64,000 nt of DNA from Marsupella aquatica (lineage: Eukaryota > Marchantiophyta), in NCBI GenBank assembly GCA_973895155.1, contig OZ316894.1, positions 18,042,001-18,106,000 of the forward strand, written 5' to 3'. Below the pieces are notes generated by a model that did not search any database, had not been told where the DNA came from, and saw nothing but the letters and a program-made list of their open reading frames with translations. Shown here piece after piece: positions 1-12,013 of this stretch; positions within the stretch are counted from its first letter, which is position 1; the number at the start of each line of letters is the position of its first letter. Both the position numbers and the translations under genes were made by a program.

Positions 1-1392
1 AGATGAAAGTGATGATCCATCTTCTTAAGTAAACATGCTTTTTAGGTAATCTGGCCTCCCTTTACAGTGAAAATTTGTGGACTTTGATTCAGTGCATGAA
101 TTTGTTGTTGTTATTTTGCAAAGGATAAGGGCAGATTTAGACACATCAACACAAGATAGAGGACTGAGGGGCATTAGCCAGGGGCATTTTCTCAAGAGCA
201 TTTCATAGACTATTTGTCAGCAAAAGGTTGGACATAAATTTTAGTTCATCATGCTTACAGTACCAAAGTGATCGTTTATTGTTAGATCCAAGAAAGAAAA
301 ATTCATCTATGCTAGTGGCATATAAATTTGGGTCCTTGGGGACGAATACACAAGAGTTCCTGTTGAGAATAGTGGGCAACCACACACATGAGAGAAACCA
401 GCAAATACATGCACCGACACGATAGATATGTGGTTCACCTTGGCCAAGCTTACGTCCATTGGACTACAAGAGCTTTACTAAGCTTCGGCCACCCTAGCCA
501 CACCAAACCTATATGTACAAACCCTAGAAATGTTTGCATAACTCCTAGCTTGCTCCTCCAAGAATGAGCATGAGTCTCAATGAGAAGCACATCCTTCCCC
601 TATATGCTAGGCACACTAGTTGTGTCTAATTCTTGTTATGTCCCTAACGCCGAATAGATAAAGAAAGATGGTTAACCAAGACTTAAGAGTTAACCCTAAC
701 AGTTCCATGTTTTAAATGTCTTATAAAAAGTTGGCTGATAAGTTGCTAAAGAGAGCAAATTAGTCATATGTTGGCTAGGGATCTCCATCCAGACCTTTAA
801 GTTAGGATGTGGTCCCAAAATTCTCTCTGTGACAGTACCTTATTTTTACTCCAAACCCAAATCATCAATAGTTAAAATGTATTTTTTCAAAGATCCCATG
901 CAAAATTTATAATCTTATATATTTGAGCATTATGTAAGATAAAAATCTTGTGAGTTTTATCTCACCCAAGCTTAGAGCTACTGTAGTGAACAAGTGATTG
1001 TATAGTCTCTTTCAGTGTACATTGTGGACAACCTTGAAGAGCAAAGGCTTCAAAAACTTCCAAGATTTGTGGAGCCGGTTAAGGCTATCCAAACTTTCAA
1101 GGATACCCATAACATAGAAATTGAGGGAACATGGTGTCTTTAGCTCTGCAGTCTGCACCCCTCAAAAGGCCCAGATCCTCACTGACTCAGTGTTCCCCAA
1201 ATTACGAGTACTCGAATTCGTCCCAATTGAGGACCTGATGAAATTTCACTTTCTTCATGGCCCATCTAGTGTTATCGTTGTGGTTTTTAGTAGTAGAGAT
1301 GCAATGTATGAGATGAATTCCTTGCGAAGTCTTGTCCACCGAGCTCTGTGATCTCAACAATGAATCGGTGAATAGTTCAGCTGGAATTTGTT
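1..1392. other. Upstream intergenic region, no supported gene
   Basis: AT-rich sequence upstream of the NTH1-like gene. I see no conserved domain, tRNA or clear repeat. A 43-codon open stretch at about 1015-1145 (+), containing the short word VDNLEEQRLQKLP, looks slightly protein-like. It lacks a start, sits alone and ends in a stop, so it could be a decayed exon or chance. The last few hundred bases before 1393 should contain the promoter and 5' UTR of the NTH1-like gene, but I see no distinctive promoter element. Confidence 0.5.
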
Positions 1393-4300
1393 ATGCTTGC
1401 AACGGCAAGTCTCGGGGGAGTTCGCCTTCCAGTAACTTCGCTGATGCTCTCCCCAACGTCAGTTTTTCTGATGAGCGCTCCAATTGACACCCGCTGCACT
1501 GCAGGTACTCATGTACTTCGTCCTCTTGAATTTCTCCCTCCCATCCCCTCTGGTCTTGAGGGGTTTCGTTTATAGCTGCCCAATTGCAAATGTGGGTCTC
1601 TGATGTTTGGCTCATTAGTTGAAAATCCTGTGACATGGTCAAATGGTTTTTTCTCAGTCCTCCACAACGATGGATATCAAACTTGCACTTGAAGATCACG
1701 TTTATCTCTTTAATCTTTATTCCTATCATTGGAGATAGTCATTCTGATGTATTACGTTCTTTCCCGGTCCCTTTGCCCTGTCTTTAGCCGTTTTGCTTCT
1801 CCTCCTCTGTGATGTCCGTGGCTCCAAACACCGCCAATGGAATATTTTAAACTCCAATTGTCTATGAATTTACAATTGGTTATAGTATTGCCTTTGTGAC
1901 AGTGGCACTTGGAAACTATGGAGTTCTTCAATGGAATAGGCTTCAAAACTTGTGCTAAAGTTTGTATCGTGCCATGTAGTTCAATCTGCGGTATTGTTCT
2001 GCCCGGTTTACATTTAGTATAAATTGACTCCGCAGCTAAAGCCGTGACCTACCCTTGGTGCTTCCTGTCGTTCAGTTTACAAAAGGCGGCGAACCAGGAC
2101 ATTGACCCGTGTCACATATGATGATGGCCCTGCTGTGGAACACAAGCTGCAACTTGGAACTGCAAAGCAAGAGGTCCCTGAGGAGAAACAGTAATGATTG
2201 ATTTTACTTTCAATGATACTGCATTTCACTCAAGAAACCGAAGCTCTTGTGATGCCCTTTGCTTCCTTAGACAGCGTGTTGAGTAGCTCAAGATGGGGCT
2301 GTTTTTTGTGAAACTTTGTCAGCAGTTTCAATCCGCTGAAGCCAGTAACTTGAGGCATGCGTACTTTAGAGAGGGATTTCAGACCTTGTGTGTTGTACCG
2401 AAGATAAATGTGAAAAAGTGGTAGGACAGCTGATTTATAACTAGATGCTTTTCTTTTATTGATATCACTTTACCCTCAACCGTGTCGACAGTTGGATTGG
2501 CCGATTTTAGGACGAACATAAAATTGTTTGTGTGTGCACGTGTCAGGAATTGATCCATACCAACCAAGTAGGAGGTCACACTAGCCGTGATGCGAGGCAG
2601 GAACGAAGAGCACGTAGAAATATGGTCAATGACACCTCATCACTGAAACAAGAGCAGGAACTCGAAGACGTAAAGTATGAGGTATCTCTAATGAATAAAT
2701 CATGTTGTGTTCATTGGATTCTCTCCTGAAGAGGTATTAACACAGACGGCTTCTCATTAGTCACCGTGAATAGCTGCATAACAAGAAATATGTATGCCAC
2801 TGTTTTGACATCATTCTCGATGTGTAATGTTGGCCCTCCAGGCTCGCTGTAGGCTCCATCTAATCCTCAAAGATACTACCGAGCAGATATTCTAGAGAAA
2901 TCTCTATTAACATGTTTGTGGAAGTTAAAAGACAATGAGACCAAAATTCAAGTTCACGGACATACGAGCCTGTCTAATATTTCTGATTCACAAGTTTTGG
3001 AATGTTTCATATTGGTTTTGTTTTGGATGATGGTCCTCAGATATAATCACCATTTTCAGGTTCCTAGGTTTTGTCTGTCCTTCACTCTCCCGGGACTGTA
3101 AACACTGCTGCTCATATCAATATTTATGAACGACGGGGCAACAGGGTCAATAGAACTTTGAGTCTGATAACAACCCTAGTTTGGAATCATTGCAGGATCT
3201 TATTACAGTAAAGCATGAGTGCTTGGAAGACCAGAAGTTTGCGAACATAACCAACTGCAAAGATATTCTCAGACCACAGGTAAGAAACGGATCAAGACGT
3301 GTCGTTCTTCTGAATGATCAGAATAGGAGATTGCACTTGCAAAGCATGACAGATGCATGAAAGAGTGCATATGTTCGTGAAATCCTGGCTCGTAAAGCAA
3401 AACATCTAATGCTTTATCCCGCGTGCATAACATCCTAATTCAACGGACCCAAAATCTGCTGCAGGCATGGTCTTGTGCCAGCTAAGCGCTTGCCAAATGT
3501 TGGGCTTCAGTCACTCAATTCCATGGGTTGAAGTCATTTTGTAGCAGACATGCTAGCTCTTTGGTCTCCAATCACGGCCGCACAATGGGTTAAGAGTCAT
3601 TAGTAGCAGACATGTTAGCATATTTCTCTAGATTTTCAGCTGACATCAGTTTCTCTTCCTAGCATGTGCTTTTGTACCACTTGGTTGCCTTGCGGCGTTC
3701 TGTTTCACTATTTTTAATATGCCAAGGTAATAAAATTTCTTAACGTTTTCCCAGGAACTAGCAGAAGGCGGGGCAGAAGGCAGCGTACCACCCAGCATAA
3801 GCCATATCAAACAATGTAAGGGTTGGGCATTTGATGATCATCAGGATGACATAGCCAGTCCACGGGCAAACAGTGTGATCGCATAGAGGTTATTGTCTTG
3901 GAACTCAGTTTCGACGTCTAGCTACAGGTAGAAGCCAGAGTGAAGCTCATTAAGAGTACTTTTCTCGAGAACTTATCAGACATCTGACTTTTTGAAACTG
4001 TGCAGCATATCCACCTCGATGGGAGGAGATTTTAGAGGGTATAAGAAAGATGAGAGCCGAGCAATGGGCTCCTGTTGATACTATGGGCTGCGAAAAGGTT
4101 GACGGGTTCCTCATACCTAAGGTACTTCTGAAACGTTAATGAAGATCGAACAGGGTTCTCACCTATTTAATAATACCAAGTTAGGTCGCACAATTAGTCA
4201 ATGAAACCAAATGAGATGTTCGTGCACGATGTCAATTTACTACCAACAGGAGGTATTGAAATAGTCCCAAATTTTCGAAGTCCATTCTCTGGGAATATTT

Positions 4301-6590
4301 CTGCCTGTGTTCATCAAATCCAGAGAAGTTACCGAAGTCTAGACAAATAATTTTCAAATCGCAGCTTTTGCCATGTTGGCTCTAACGAGATTGTGAATAT
4401 TTCTGGTCAGGAACGGCGATTTGCTGTGTTGGTTAAGGCTCTTTTGTCTAGTCAGACAAAAGATGAAATTACCCATGGTATGTGACTTATTTCCTGCTAG
4501 CAGCTGGATGAGAGACTGCTCCAATAGAAGTTTGACTCGTAGATTTCATGTGAATTAATGTTTTTCTATCTCTGTCAATTTCTGTTGTCTTTGAAACAAT
4601 TTATTTATATCATGGCAGTGTTGGACCGATAAATTGTTTCTGCTCTGGAATCTATTGCTAGCGGAGGGCAGTGTATTCTTCACATTTTCTGCTAATCCAA
4701 GCTGATTTGAAGTAGTTGTTGTCATAAAGATCAACAGCAGCTACCTATCTTTTCTTTCGAATTGTACAGTTAAACGAATGGGTTTTCGAGGTTCGAATAT
4801 AAACACGATTATCTTAGTTTTCTTCTGCAGCGGCGGTGGATAGGATGCAGAAGAAGGGCCTCCTTTCGGTTGAAGGTCTCCTCAAAGCTGATGAGCCAAT
4901 TATAAGTGATGCTATTTATCCAGTAATCCTCTCACCCTTGGCCTGGCCTTTTAATAACCGAATGGAAAACTGAATCCAAATGTGTATGTGAGGATATGCG
5001 AAGTGCTCTACTGGATAAGAAGCATGATTAACGGTCACAAACCTCAAAGTGAAGGGACATGGCATATATGAAATCGTTCTTGACCTTTCATAGAACATGT
5101 GATAGACTCAGTGCTGGTGAGTTGTTTACACGACCTATCGTGTCCAAGCTGTGTCGCGTACTCTCTTTGATGATTGCATCTCTCACCGAGGTCTTTCTTA
5201 CCATCCCAGACTTCTTAACCCTTGTGTCATCAGGTTGGTTTCTACACGAGGAAGGCTGGATATCTGAAGAAAGTAGCAACGCTTTGCAAAGAAAAATACG
5301 AGGGAGACATTCCAAGTACACTTCAAGAGCTTCTTTCCTTGCCAGGCATTGGTCCCAAAATGGCTCATCTGGTGAGTATTTCAAGATGAAGGTACAAAGA
5401 TGGCTACACACCGGAGTTAAAAGATAGATTGGTCATGCCACGGACTTGCACTAACCTGAAATAGCTGTTTGACTAGGAACTGGTCTCACTGACTTAAATG
5501 GAACGATAGGAAGGAAATTCCTTCGATGCACTCTTTAGCATTGACGACGGATGTTGTAAGTTGTCAATTTCCTCACGGATATTTCAAAATTATCCTCTGG
5601 CAGGTTATGAATGTAGGATGGGAGGATGTTCAAGGGATTTGTGTTGACACACATGTCCACCGCATCTGCAATAGACTAAAGTGGGTCCACAAATCCAAGT
5701 CCACTGCAGATAGTCAACTGGTACTGCCCTCGTCATACCCAACTACGCTGCGTTAGTTTTGCTTGCAAGTTTGTTCAGACGAACATCTACCACAGAAAAT
5801 GTTTCAGGTCCACGTAATAGTCCACAGTTCTGGCAGCCAGAATACGAGACCATTATTGTATCAGTCGTTGCTATTGCTGTTCCAATTTTGCTTTAACCGC
5901 TAATATTGGTATATGGGCAGAGGACAAGCACTCCAGAGGAAACGAGATTATCCTTGGAGGCATGGCTTCCACGAAACGAGTGGTCGGCAATAAATCCCCT
6001 GCTGGTAAAGCATGCGGTTTCAGAACAATTCAACCACATGCTCGATTTTTTTCTATGACTAGTTTGAACTTCTGCACTTTTCTATAGTGGACTTGAGAAG
6101 ACTGTATTCTTAAAATAGCAGGAGATTATCAGACGCTATGGTGTGTATCTTACTGCTAAATTTCTGATAACAATCGATGGGGTCTGAGGGGTTTGAATTG
6201 AAGTGGTAGATCAGGAGAAAAGTTATGTAGAACTGTTAATCTTGTAGGGGCGAGAACTCTCTCCTCGGTGACGGTAACTTGAAGGGGTGACTGAGTACTG
6301 AATGGAAGCCTGACGCTAGTTAGTCAAATTGACAACTACCACTGACGTGCCCGGACTCTGAATCACAGGTCGGATTTGGTCAGACCATCTGCGCTCCTGT
6401 ACGACCTCGCTGTGGAGAATGTGCTATCAACAATCTCTGCCCTGCTGCTTTCGAGGAGCCAAGCAAAAGTCCTTCTCTGAAAGTAAAACGATCCTCAACT
6501 ACCAAAGTCAAAAGGATTTTAAAGACTGTTGACATGGTGGAGAGAAAAGATGAGGATGGGAAGGCTGTAGTTGAAGAAGGTCCGCGATAG
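1393..6590 (+). CDS. NTH1: Endonuclease III-like DNA glycosylase/AP lyase (NTH1), about 12 exons
   Basis: Bifunctional base-excision-repair enzyme that removes oxidised pyrimidines and nicks abasic sites; plant forms act in the nucleus and organelles. Exons, joined by frame and GT/AG: 1393-1504, 2076-2173, 2547-2681, 3196-3279, 3755-3815, 4006-4121, 4411-4477, 4831-4922, 5234-5371, 5604-5720, 5921-6004 and 6369-6590, giving about 441 residues. The first ~35 residues are Ser/Thr/Leu-rich with few acidic residues, which suggests an organelle transit peptide. Seen further on: [22 protein letters not shown], the helix-hairpin-helix [10 protein letters not shown] with the catalytic Lys (about residue 297), VDTHVHR with the catalytic Asp (about 316), and a C-x6-C-x2-C-x5-C 4Fe-4S cluster (about residues 376-392). 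A basic tail of about 50 residues follows. The exon 2 donor (weak GTCCCT; a GTAATG alternative is out of frame with exon 3) and exons 3-4 are the least certain parts. The catalytic core is certain. Confidence 0.93.
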
Positions 6591-7288
6591 CGTTGGAGAC
6601 CTTTATGGATTTATTGCATTTGGACAGGGAGGATGGATAAATCTCAACAAAGGAGGCTAGATCTCAAACAAAAATCCCCATTGACAACTCAGATACGGGG
6701 CACACATTCAACAGTTTAGGTTAGTCAAAGCGTTGGTACATGAAGACTTTTTGCGTAGCGAGAACATGTTTAACGGCTGTAAATACGAGATTTGGTTGGC
6801 TCAATTTTCAGTTCGCACCTCATGTGGCATTTTCTCACGGCTTTCCAACATCACAATATAGTGAAAGTTTCACGGCTCCTGTTGTCTGAGGTGGCATGCG
6901 ATAACACGTGGACAATTACATTCATTGCCCTTTACATTGGTAATCGCTGATTCACTCTAATCTGACCCAGCATGAAATCTATCCTTACAGATTTAACTGC
7001 TCGAAGTGGTCAAGCCATTATATATGCAAAGAGCTCATGGAACACCACTAAGGGAACTGAACGGGCAGCTTTCCAAAAAATGATGACCGCTTTCTAGGTT
7101 TCGTTTTCCCAAAGAAAGGGATGTATCAATCAAAATTGAAGATTGCTTTGTAGTGGATCGGATTACCGTCTCTAAAAGCCAGGATGCGAGGTAGATAATT
7201 GCGTCCCAGTATGCTATACTAGAACTGTCCCCAGCCAATGAATCTATGCCATCCTGATCACTCTTAGTAAGAATCGGCACTCTCGAGA
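6591..7288. other. Intergenic space between convergent genes
   Basis: About 700 bases separating the stop codons of the NTH1-like gene (+) and TMEM147 (-). It must contain both 3' UTRs and polyadenylation signals. An 81-codon open frame on the minus strand (7035-7280) has no recognisable domain and falls in the expected TMEM147 3' UTR, so I do not call it a gene. Confidence 0.6.
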
Positions 7289-9511
7289 CTAACTGGAAGG
7301 TCTTTGGCAGGCGCTAAACAGGCGCCAAGTAATGAAAGCCATTATCAGTGACGCAGTGATTTCGAAGCCAACCACCTTAGGGAATTCCCAGTTGAGCCCT
7401 CGCAATAAGTAACTGTTATACACAACAACAAGTAGATCAGAGGCGAAATACCTCACCCATCAATCCATCAAGTACATGCTATAAAACTAAACAATTCCAA
7501 CCAGAATCCATTGAGTAAAGTTACATTTGGCGCAAAGAGTGTTATAACTTGCTACTCGAAAATAAGGCAGGGGAAGGGGGGATAAGAAATTAACCTGGTG
7601 ATGGATGGCATTGTGGCGACAAGACCAGCACTCGCATAAATAATTGGTACAAGAGTTGCAGGCTTGTTCTTACGGAGCCACATAAGTGAACCAAGAGCAG
7701 CAAGGCATACTGTGAAAACCTGCTCCAAGAAACATTAAAAGAAACTGAGAAGAAAGTTTCCAAGAATCTTCTATTCTCGCGAAGTTTTGAGAGTTAAATC
7801 ATTTAAATGTTGGCTGGTTCCAATACTTCTCACAAGTCCACTACTCACAACATTGATTCAAAGATGATGTAGTGAAGCCTGACTAAAGACCACAATGAAA
7901 AACTAGCTATAAAGAGATGTTTAGGCAAGGTAATCACCAAATTGGCATTCGATTCGATTCCTTGTAATAGGTAGTCCCAAGTAAACTCCAGACCCCTTGC
8001 ACCAACCCAAAGAGGAGCTAGCTTGTGTAACAGTGCATCTGCAAGTGCCCAACCTGATGGAGGAGAGATGGAAAATTTACAAAGAGTCAGAGTTACAATC
8101 ATCCCTGGTGTTACAATCATAACTCACCACTCTCCATGAAGTTGTAAGCAAATTCATGGCATGCCTCAGGGGGTAAAATTTAACTGAATGAGAAGGAAAA
8201 CAGAAACTGAACGACGCCAAAACCTGATCAGAAAGATCCTGGTTTAACGGATAAGCTCATCTCAAATAGTTGGATTCAGGAACGGAAACCTTACCGAGGC
8301 CAACAGCCTGGAACTTATGCGTTTGAGAGATATTGCGAAAAGTGAGCTGTGTGAGGGCGAAATAAAGCCCTAAAACATCCAGAAATCCTATGAGGGCCTT
8401 CAACAGTTCCTGAGGACAGACACGATATCTTCAGAATTTAAATCCTGCCCCATACCGTATGCTGGCATTGAATTTTAGGGAGCTCATCTGAGAGCTCGCA
8501 ATTTTCTGTGTCATGAAAATGAAAACTAACATGGGCCTGCGTCTTACATACTAAAACCATATCCAAGGCAGGAGGGGCTCTACAGCAATCCAAGATCGAG
8601 GGATGCAGTTGCACATTGTACCTGGTAGGTATCGAATCCATCACTTTCCGACCCCTGCAGAAATGTAGCGAGGCACACTAGCTGCCAAAACCAAAAATCA
8701 ACTCTCAGCGAATCCCAGTTGACGTGAGATTGTCTTGACTCAATTACCAGAATTCTTCAATAAATATAAGTACGTCAACCACAATCTGAGAGGTCATTGT
8801 AAACCTACCATTTCCCACTCAAATTCACAGTGTTATGACTTTTCAAAGTCGCAGACTTCACTAGACTAAGGGGATGTGCGTGAAAGTTTCAATGGGTAAG
8901 TAAAGCCAAAATTCCAGCAGGAAACCCTAAAACTTTCGAGGTTTGCGTTCTCTCGTGTACACTTTCGCAACACAGAAGAGGGATCGACATCAATCTCCCG
9001 CACCAAACTGGACGGACCTAGACCCTCGGCGTATTACTCCCCAATTGTGGCAGCAGGTAGATTACATTTCGAGTGCATTCTCGAGGGGAGAAAGTAATTG
9101 AATTGAACCTGAACTGACCACCTAATTGGCCCAAAGACACAGGTAAAAGCGAAGAGATACGCACCAAAAATGACATGACTCGAGAGTGGTCGTACCTTAA
9201 TGAGTGTCGTCCCTAAATAAACAATCATAGCTTTCAGACTAGTTCCCAAAGTGTCATACTCCGCCCTGCATTCGATTCGAAACTTTAGCTCAATCTCCTA
9301 AACTTCCAATGCCGCTGGCCGGCCGTTCGTTCTCGAGACAGAGAGGCCGAAATTCATCCCACAGTAATCCGACGAAATCAAATGAAAATCAAAGCACAAC
9401 ACATCAATCCGGGCAGGGAGGGAGGAGAACGCACAACGGGGTGGCCTGATAAAAGACGGCATGGGGACCAAACGTGAGAGCTGCGCAGTTGAGGAAGTGG
9501 AAGAGAGTCAT
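7289..9511 (-). CDS. TMEM147: TMEM147 homologue, ER multipass membrane protein, 7 exons
   Basis: TMEM147 is a small polytopic ER membrane protein that in animals belongs to the nicalin-NOMO (BOS/multipass translocon) complex. Exons, in order on the minus strand: 9511-9438, 9265-9196, 8681-8622, 8409-8295, 8053-7938, 7719-7595 and 7412-7289. All phases fit and give 227 residues, close to the ~224 of the human protein. Diagnostic stretches: the N-terminus MTLFHFLNCAALTFGPHAV, AEYDTLGTSLKA, ELLKALIGFLDVLGLYFAL, then the family signature LAPLWVGARGLEFTWDYLL (exon 5), GSLMWLRKNKP and ATMPSITSYL (exons 6-7), and the C-terminus FSACQRPSS. The segments are strongly hydrophobic, as expected for about seven membrane spans. 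The start is the ATG at 9511: the frame is open for 27 further codons upstream, but those encode a low-complexity AEQSR repeat derived from a CTCTG-rich 5' UTR. It is convergent with the NTH1-like gene. Confidence 0.93.
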
Positions 9512-10766
9512 CTCTACAGCTCTGGCTGTAGCTCCAGCTCTGCTCTGCTCAGCTCTGCTCTGCTCTGCCTGCTCGACTCGACTTCCACACAACTAGCAAA
9601 GCCCAAAATTGATGATCCCCTTCCTCACAATGAATCTCCCTCACAATGAACGAATCGTTTCGTACTTTCGTTCCTTGGGTGGTTGGTTCGCTCGCTCGGG
9701 CGTGCGAACTTATGAGAAGTGGGCTTACAGTATTGATCCAACGTGATTTTCACAATTTCACTGTCGATATGCATATTAGAGTTCGCACTCGGGTTTCATG
9801 TGTCCCTCATTTAGTAGTTACGGACCCCACTAGAGGTTCCTTCCAAAATTCCTGGCACCACAGAGTGTCACGTCAGCAACAACCGCAACAAACAAGAATG
9901 GTCATGTTTGCGCAACGAATAAACTCCTCTCCATCTTGTTTACGTCGCTTTTCGTGTAATTTTATGGACGCCATGCCGTCAAAACATAATGTAAAAGTAA
10001 TTAAAAGTTCATCCAAATCTATTGATACAAAGGGCGAGATTAAAAACATTCACCCATATTCTCTTTACTTAAATTTATAAATGTTTTTTTATAAAAGTAA
10101 ATAGTGTTCAACGTAAACAGTAACCGTATTCCTGTGTAACTGCCGAAATAAAACCGTCAGAACAAAAGAAGCACATCAACATTTCGAAAGGGAGGAAGGC
10201 TTTTGATGAAAGTAATGAAAAGAGGAAAGCTCGAAAGGAGTTTCGCCTCTTGAAGTGCAAAGTAAAGAGGAATGTTGGAGAAACAAAATCAAAAAAGATC
10301 AGAAGCCGAATGAAGAAAGGAAAAATGAGAACTGATCGAGGACAGAAAAGAGGCGCAGCACATCTTAATCAGAAACAAATAGATCGAGCAGAAAGAAGGA
10401 GAAGCAAAGAGAATCGATAAGGACATTGACAAGATCGATAAGGACTGATCGACCTCAACTACTCTAGCAGATCACTGAAGCTCAACGTAGTAGTCCACTA
10501 ATCGAATAAAAACAGGTGGGGGTCCACGAACTAATTAGTGCTTTTTAACTACTACGGTAGCTTGATTACCAGTAGATGAAGACAATAAAATACTTTTTTG
10601 CAAAACAAAGATGTTGTTATTCATCTTTGCCTTCAATCATCCCTTTTATTTCTTTCACCCTCATTTCTATTTTGTCTTTATTGAGAGTCACTCTTAGTTT
10701 TGTCCTTGTTTAAAGTCAATGTCCCTTTTGTTAATCTTTCCAAAAGCAGCCAGACAGTGCTACTTT
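9512..10766. other. Intergenic region with TMEM147 5' flank and a purine-rich tract
   Basis: The TMEM147 5' flank starts with short CTCTG/GCTCTG repeats (about 9525-9575). A 144-codon open frame at 9646-10080 (+) has no recognisable domain and ends in AT-rich sequence; I treat it as chance. From about 10190 to 10450 the + strand is strongly purine-rich and contains two close copies of 'gat(a/c)gataaggac'-like words. These resemble the purine-rich 5' leader of the nearby copia element read on its coding strand. From 10550 onward the sequence is AT-rich. Confidence 0.4.
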
Positions 10767-11592
10767 GAATAGGATAATGTCCTGGTTAGAGGGCATTATT
10801 CTCATAATGCTCGTAACTAGGACATTAATGTACGTAAAAACTTGAGTGACTTTTTGGTAACAAACAATAAAAAATGAATCCCTAAAATAGAATATTCAAA
10901 TTAAAGGGTCATCCAAGAAGTGGTTGTTATGGAATTGGCCAAATATATATGTTATTTAGTTATATTAGATTATATTCATAGATTTTTTGTTAGTATCACC
11001 ATATAAGATTTGTTCATTATCTTGAGATCTTGAATAAAATTTATTATTTTGTTTTATGTGGTAAAATTATATTTAATTTTTATTTTTACTATATTTATGG
11101 TGTTTTGTATAATCCCCTCCTCAAAAAAGGGGTGCTTTATAGAGAATTAATGCACTCAAAAATACAAAGAGAAAAGTCACGAAAGTCTTTACGAATAGGA
11201 TAATGTCCTGGTTAGATGACATTATGAGATATAATGCCCTGAAAAACGAGGGCGGCAGCCCAAGTTTTGAGGGCATTATTCTCATAATGCCAATAACCAG
11301 GACATTAATATGCGTTAAAACTTGAGTGATTTTTCAGTAACAAACAAGAAAAAGTGAATCTCTGAATAGAAAATTCAAGCAAAAGGGCCTGCAATTGGCC
11401 AAAGGCATGAAAGAAGCTAAAAACAAATCTTGTGATTTGATACAAGTTATTTATGTTATTTTATTTAGTAACATTTTACCTTTCCTACTTTTGTGATACT
11501 TCACATAATGCCCTCCTCAAAAGAAGCGAGTCTTTATGAGAAATCAATGAGAAATCAATGCACTCAAAAATACAAAGAGAAAAATCACAAAA
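10767..11592 (+). repeat. Direct duplication (426 + 400 bp) of a hairpin-containing repeat
   Basis: Two adjacent units, 10767-11192 and 11193-11592, both start with 'gaataggataatgtcctgg' and end with 'cactcaaaaatacaaagaga'. They align through 'aacttgagtgac/att' and the words near 'cccctcctcaaaa'. The start of unit 1 (10772-10830) is an inverted repeat: TAATGTCCTGGTTA pairs with TAACTAGGACATTA, and inside it GGGCATTAT pairs with ATAATGC. Unit 2 has a longer nested version with two extra GGCATTAT/ATAATGCC arms. The copia element lies at the end of unit 2; its right flank (18414 onward, 'caaaagtctttataaatg') continues the sequence seen between units 1 and 2 ('cgaaagtctttacgaat'). Confidence 0.8.
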
Positions 11593-11701
11593 TGTTGGAG
11601 TTGAATGAGAATGAATATCTGAATAGCCATGAGTGGTGGTACATATAGTCATGTCTGGTGACCGGCTGGTCCGGTCATCCGGCTAGAGGTAGAGTCTAAC
11701 A
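11593..11701 (-). repeat. 3' LTR of the copia element (109 bp)
   Basis: Identical copy of the 5' LTR. The polypurine tract lies immediately inside it (11702-11712) and the host CAAAA at 11588-11592 lies outside. The two-strand pattern TGTT...AACA is intact. Confidence 0.96.
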
Positions 11702-11712
11702 CTCCCCTTTGG
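11702..11712 (-). promoter_or_regulatory. Polypurine tract, plus-strand DNA primer
   Basis: On the element's coding strand CCAAAGGGGAG lies immediately before the 3' LTR, the standard place and composition for the RNase H-resistant primer of second-strand synthesis. Confidence 0.85.
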
Positions 11713-12013
11713 ATATATAGTGATAACTATATAGACAACATAGACTATATCTATTATATCATGTTCATATGAAATACATGATATAAGTACAAGCGAGGTA
11801 GATTGCCTCGTTAAAAAACCTTTATCAACTCTAGCTTAGTAAAAACTCTACCAGTGTAGCAGAGAAAAATATGAGTGCTAAAGGAAAAAGAGTGTAGTCT
11901 AACAGTCCTCGTCGTAATAAATGTCAATGTTAAGTAAAGTTAGATGCTATAGTAAATCTAAGTTTTAACATCTGTTTCATCAGTCGGTCGTCAACAGCAT
12001 GTCGTCAGCATCA

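Noticed and set aside
9646-10080. 144-codon open frame on the + strand between TMEM147 and the repeats
   Set aside because: No recognisable domain, no splice or neighbour support, and the end runs into AT-rich sequence; length alone is not enough.
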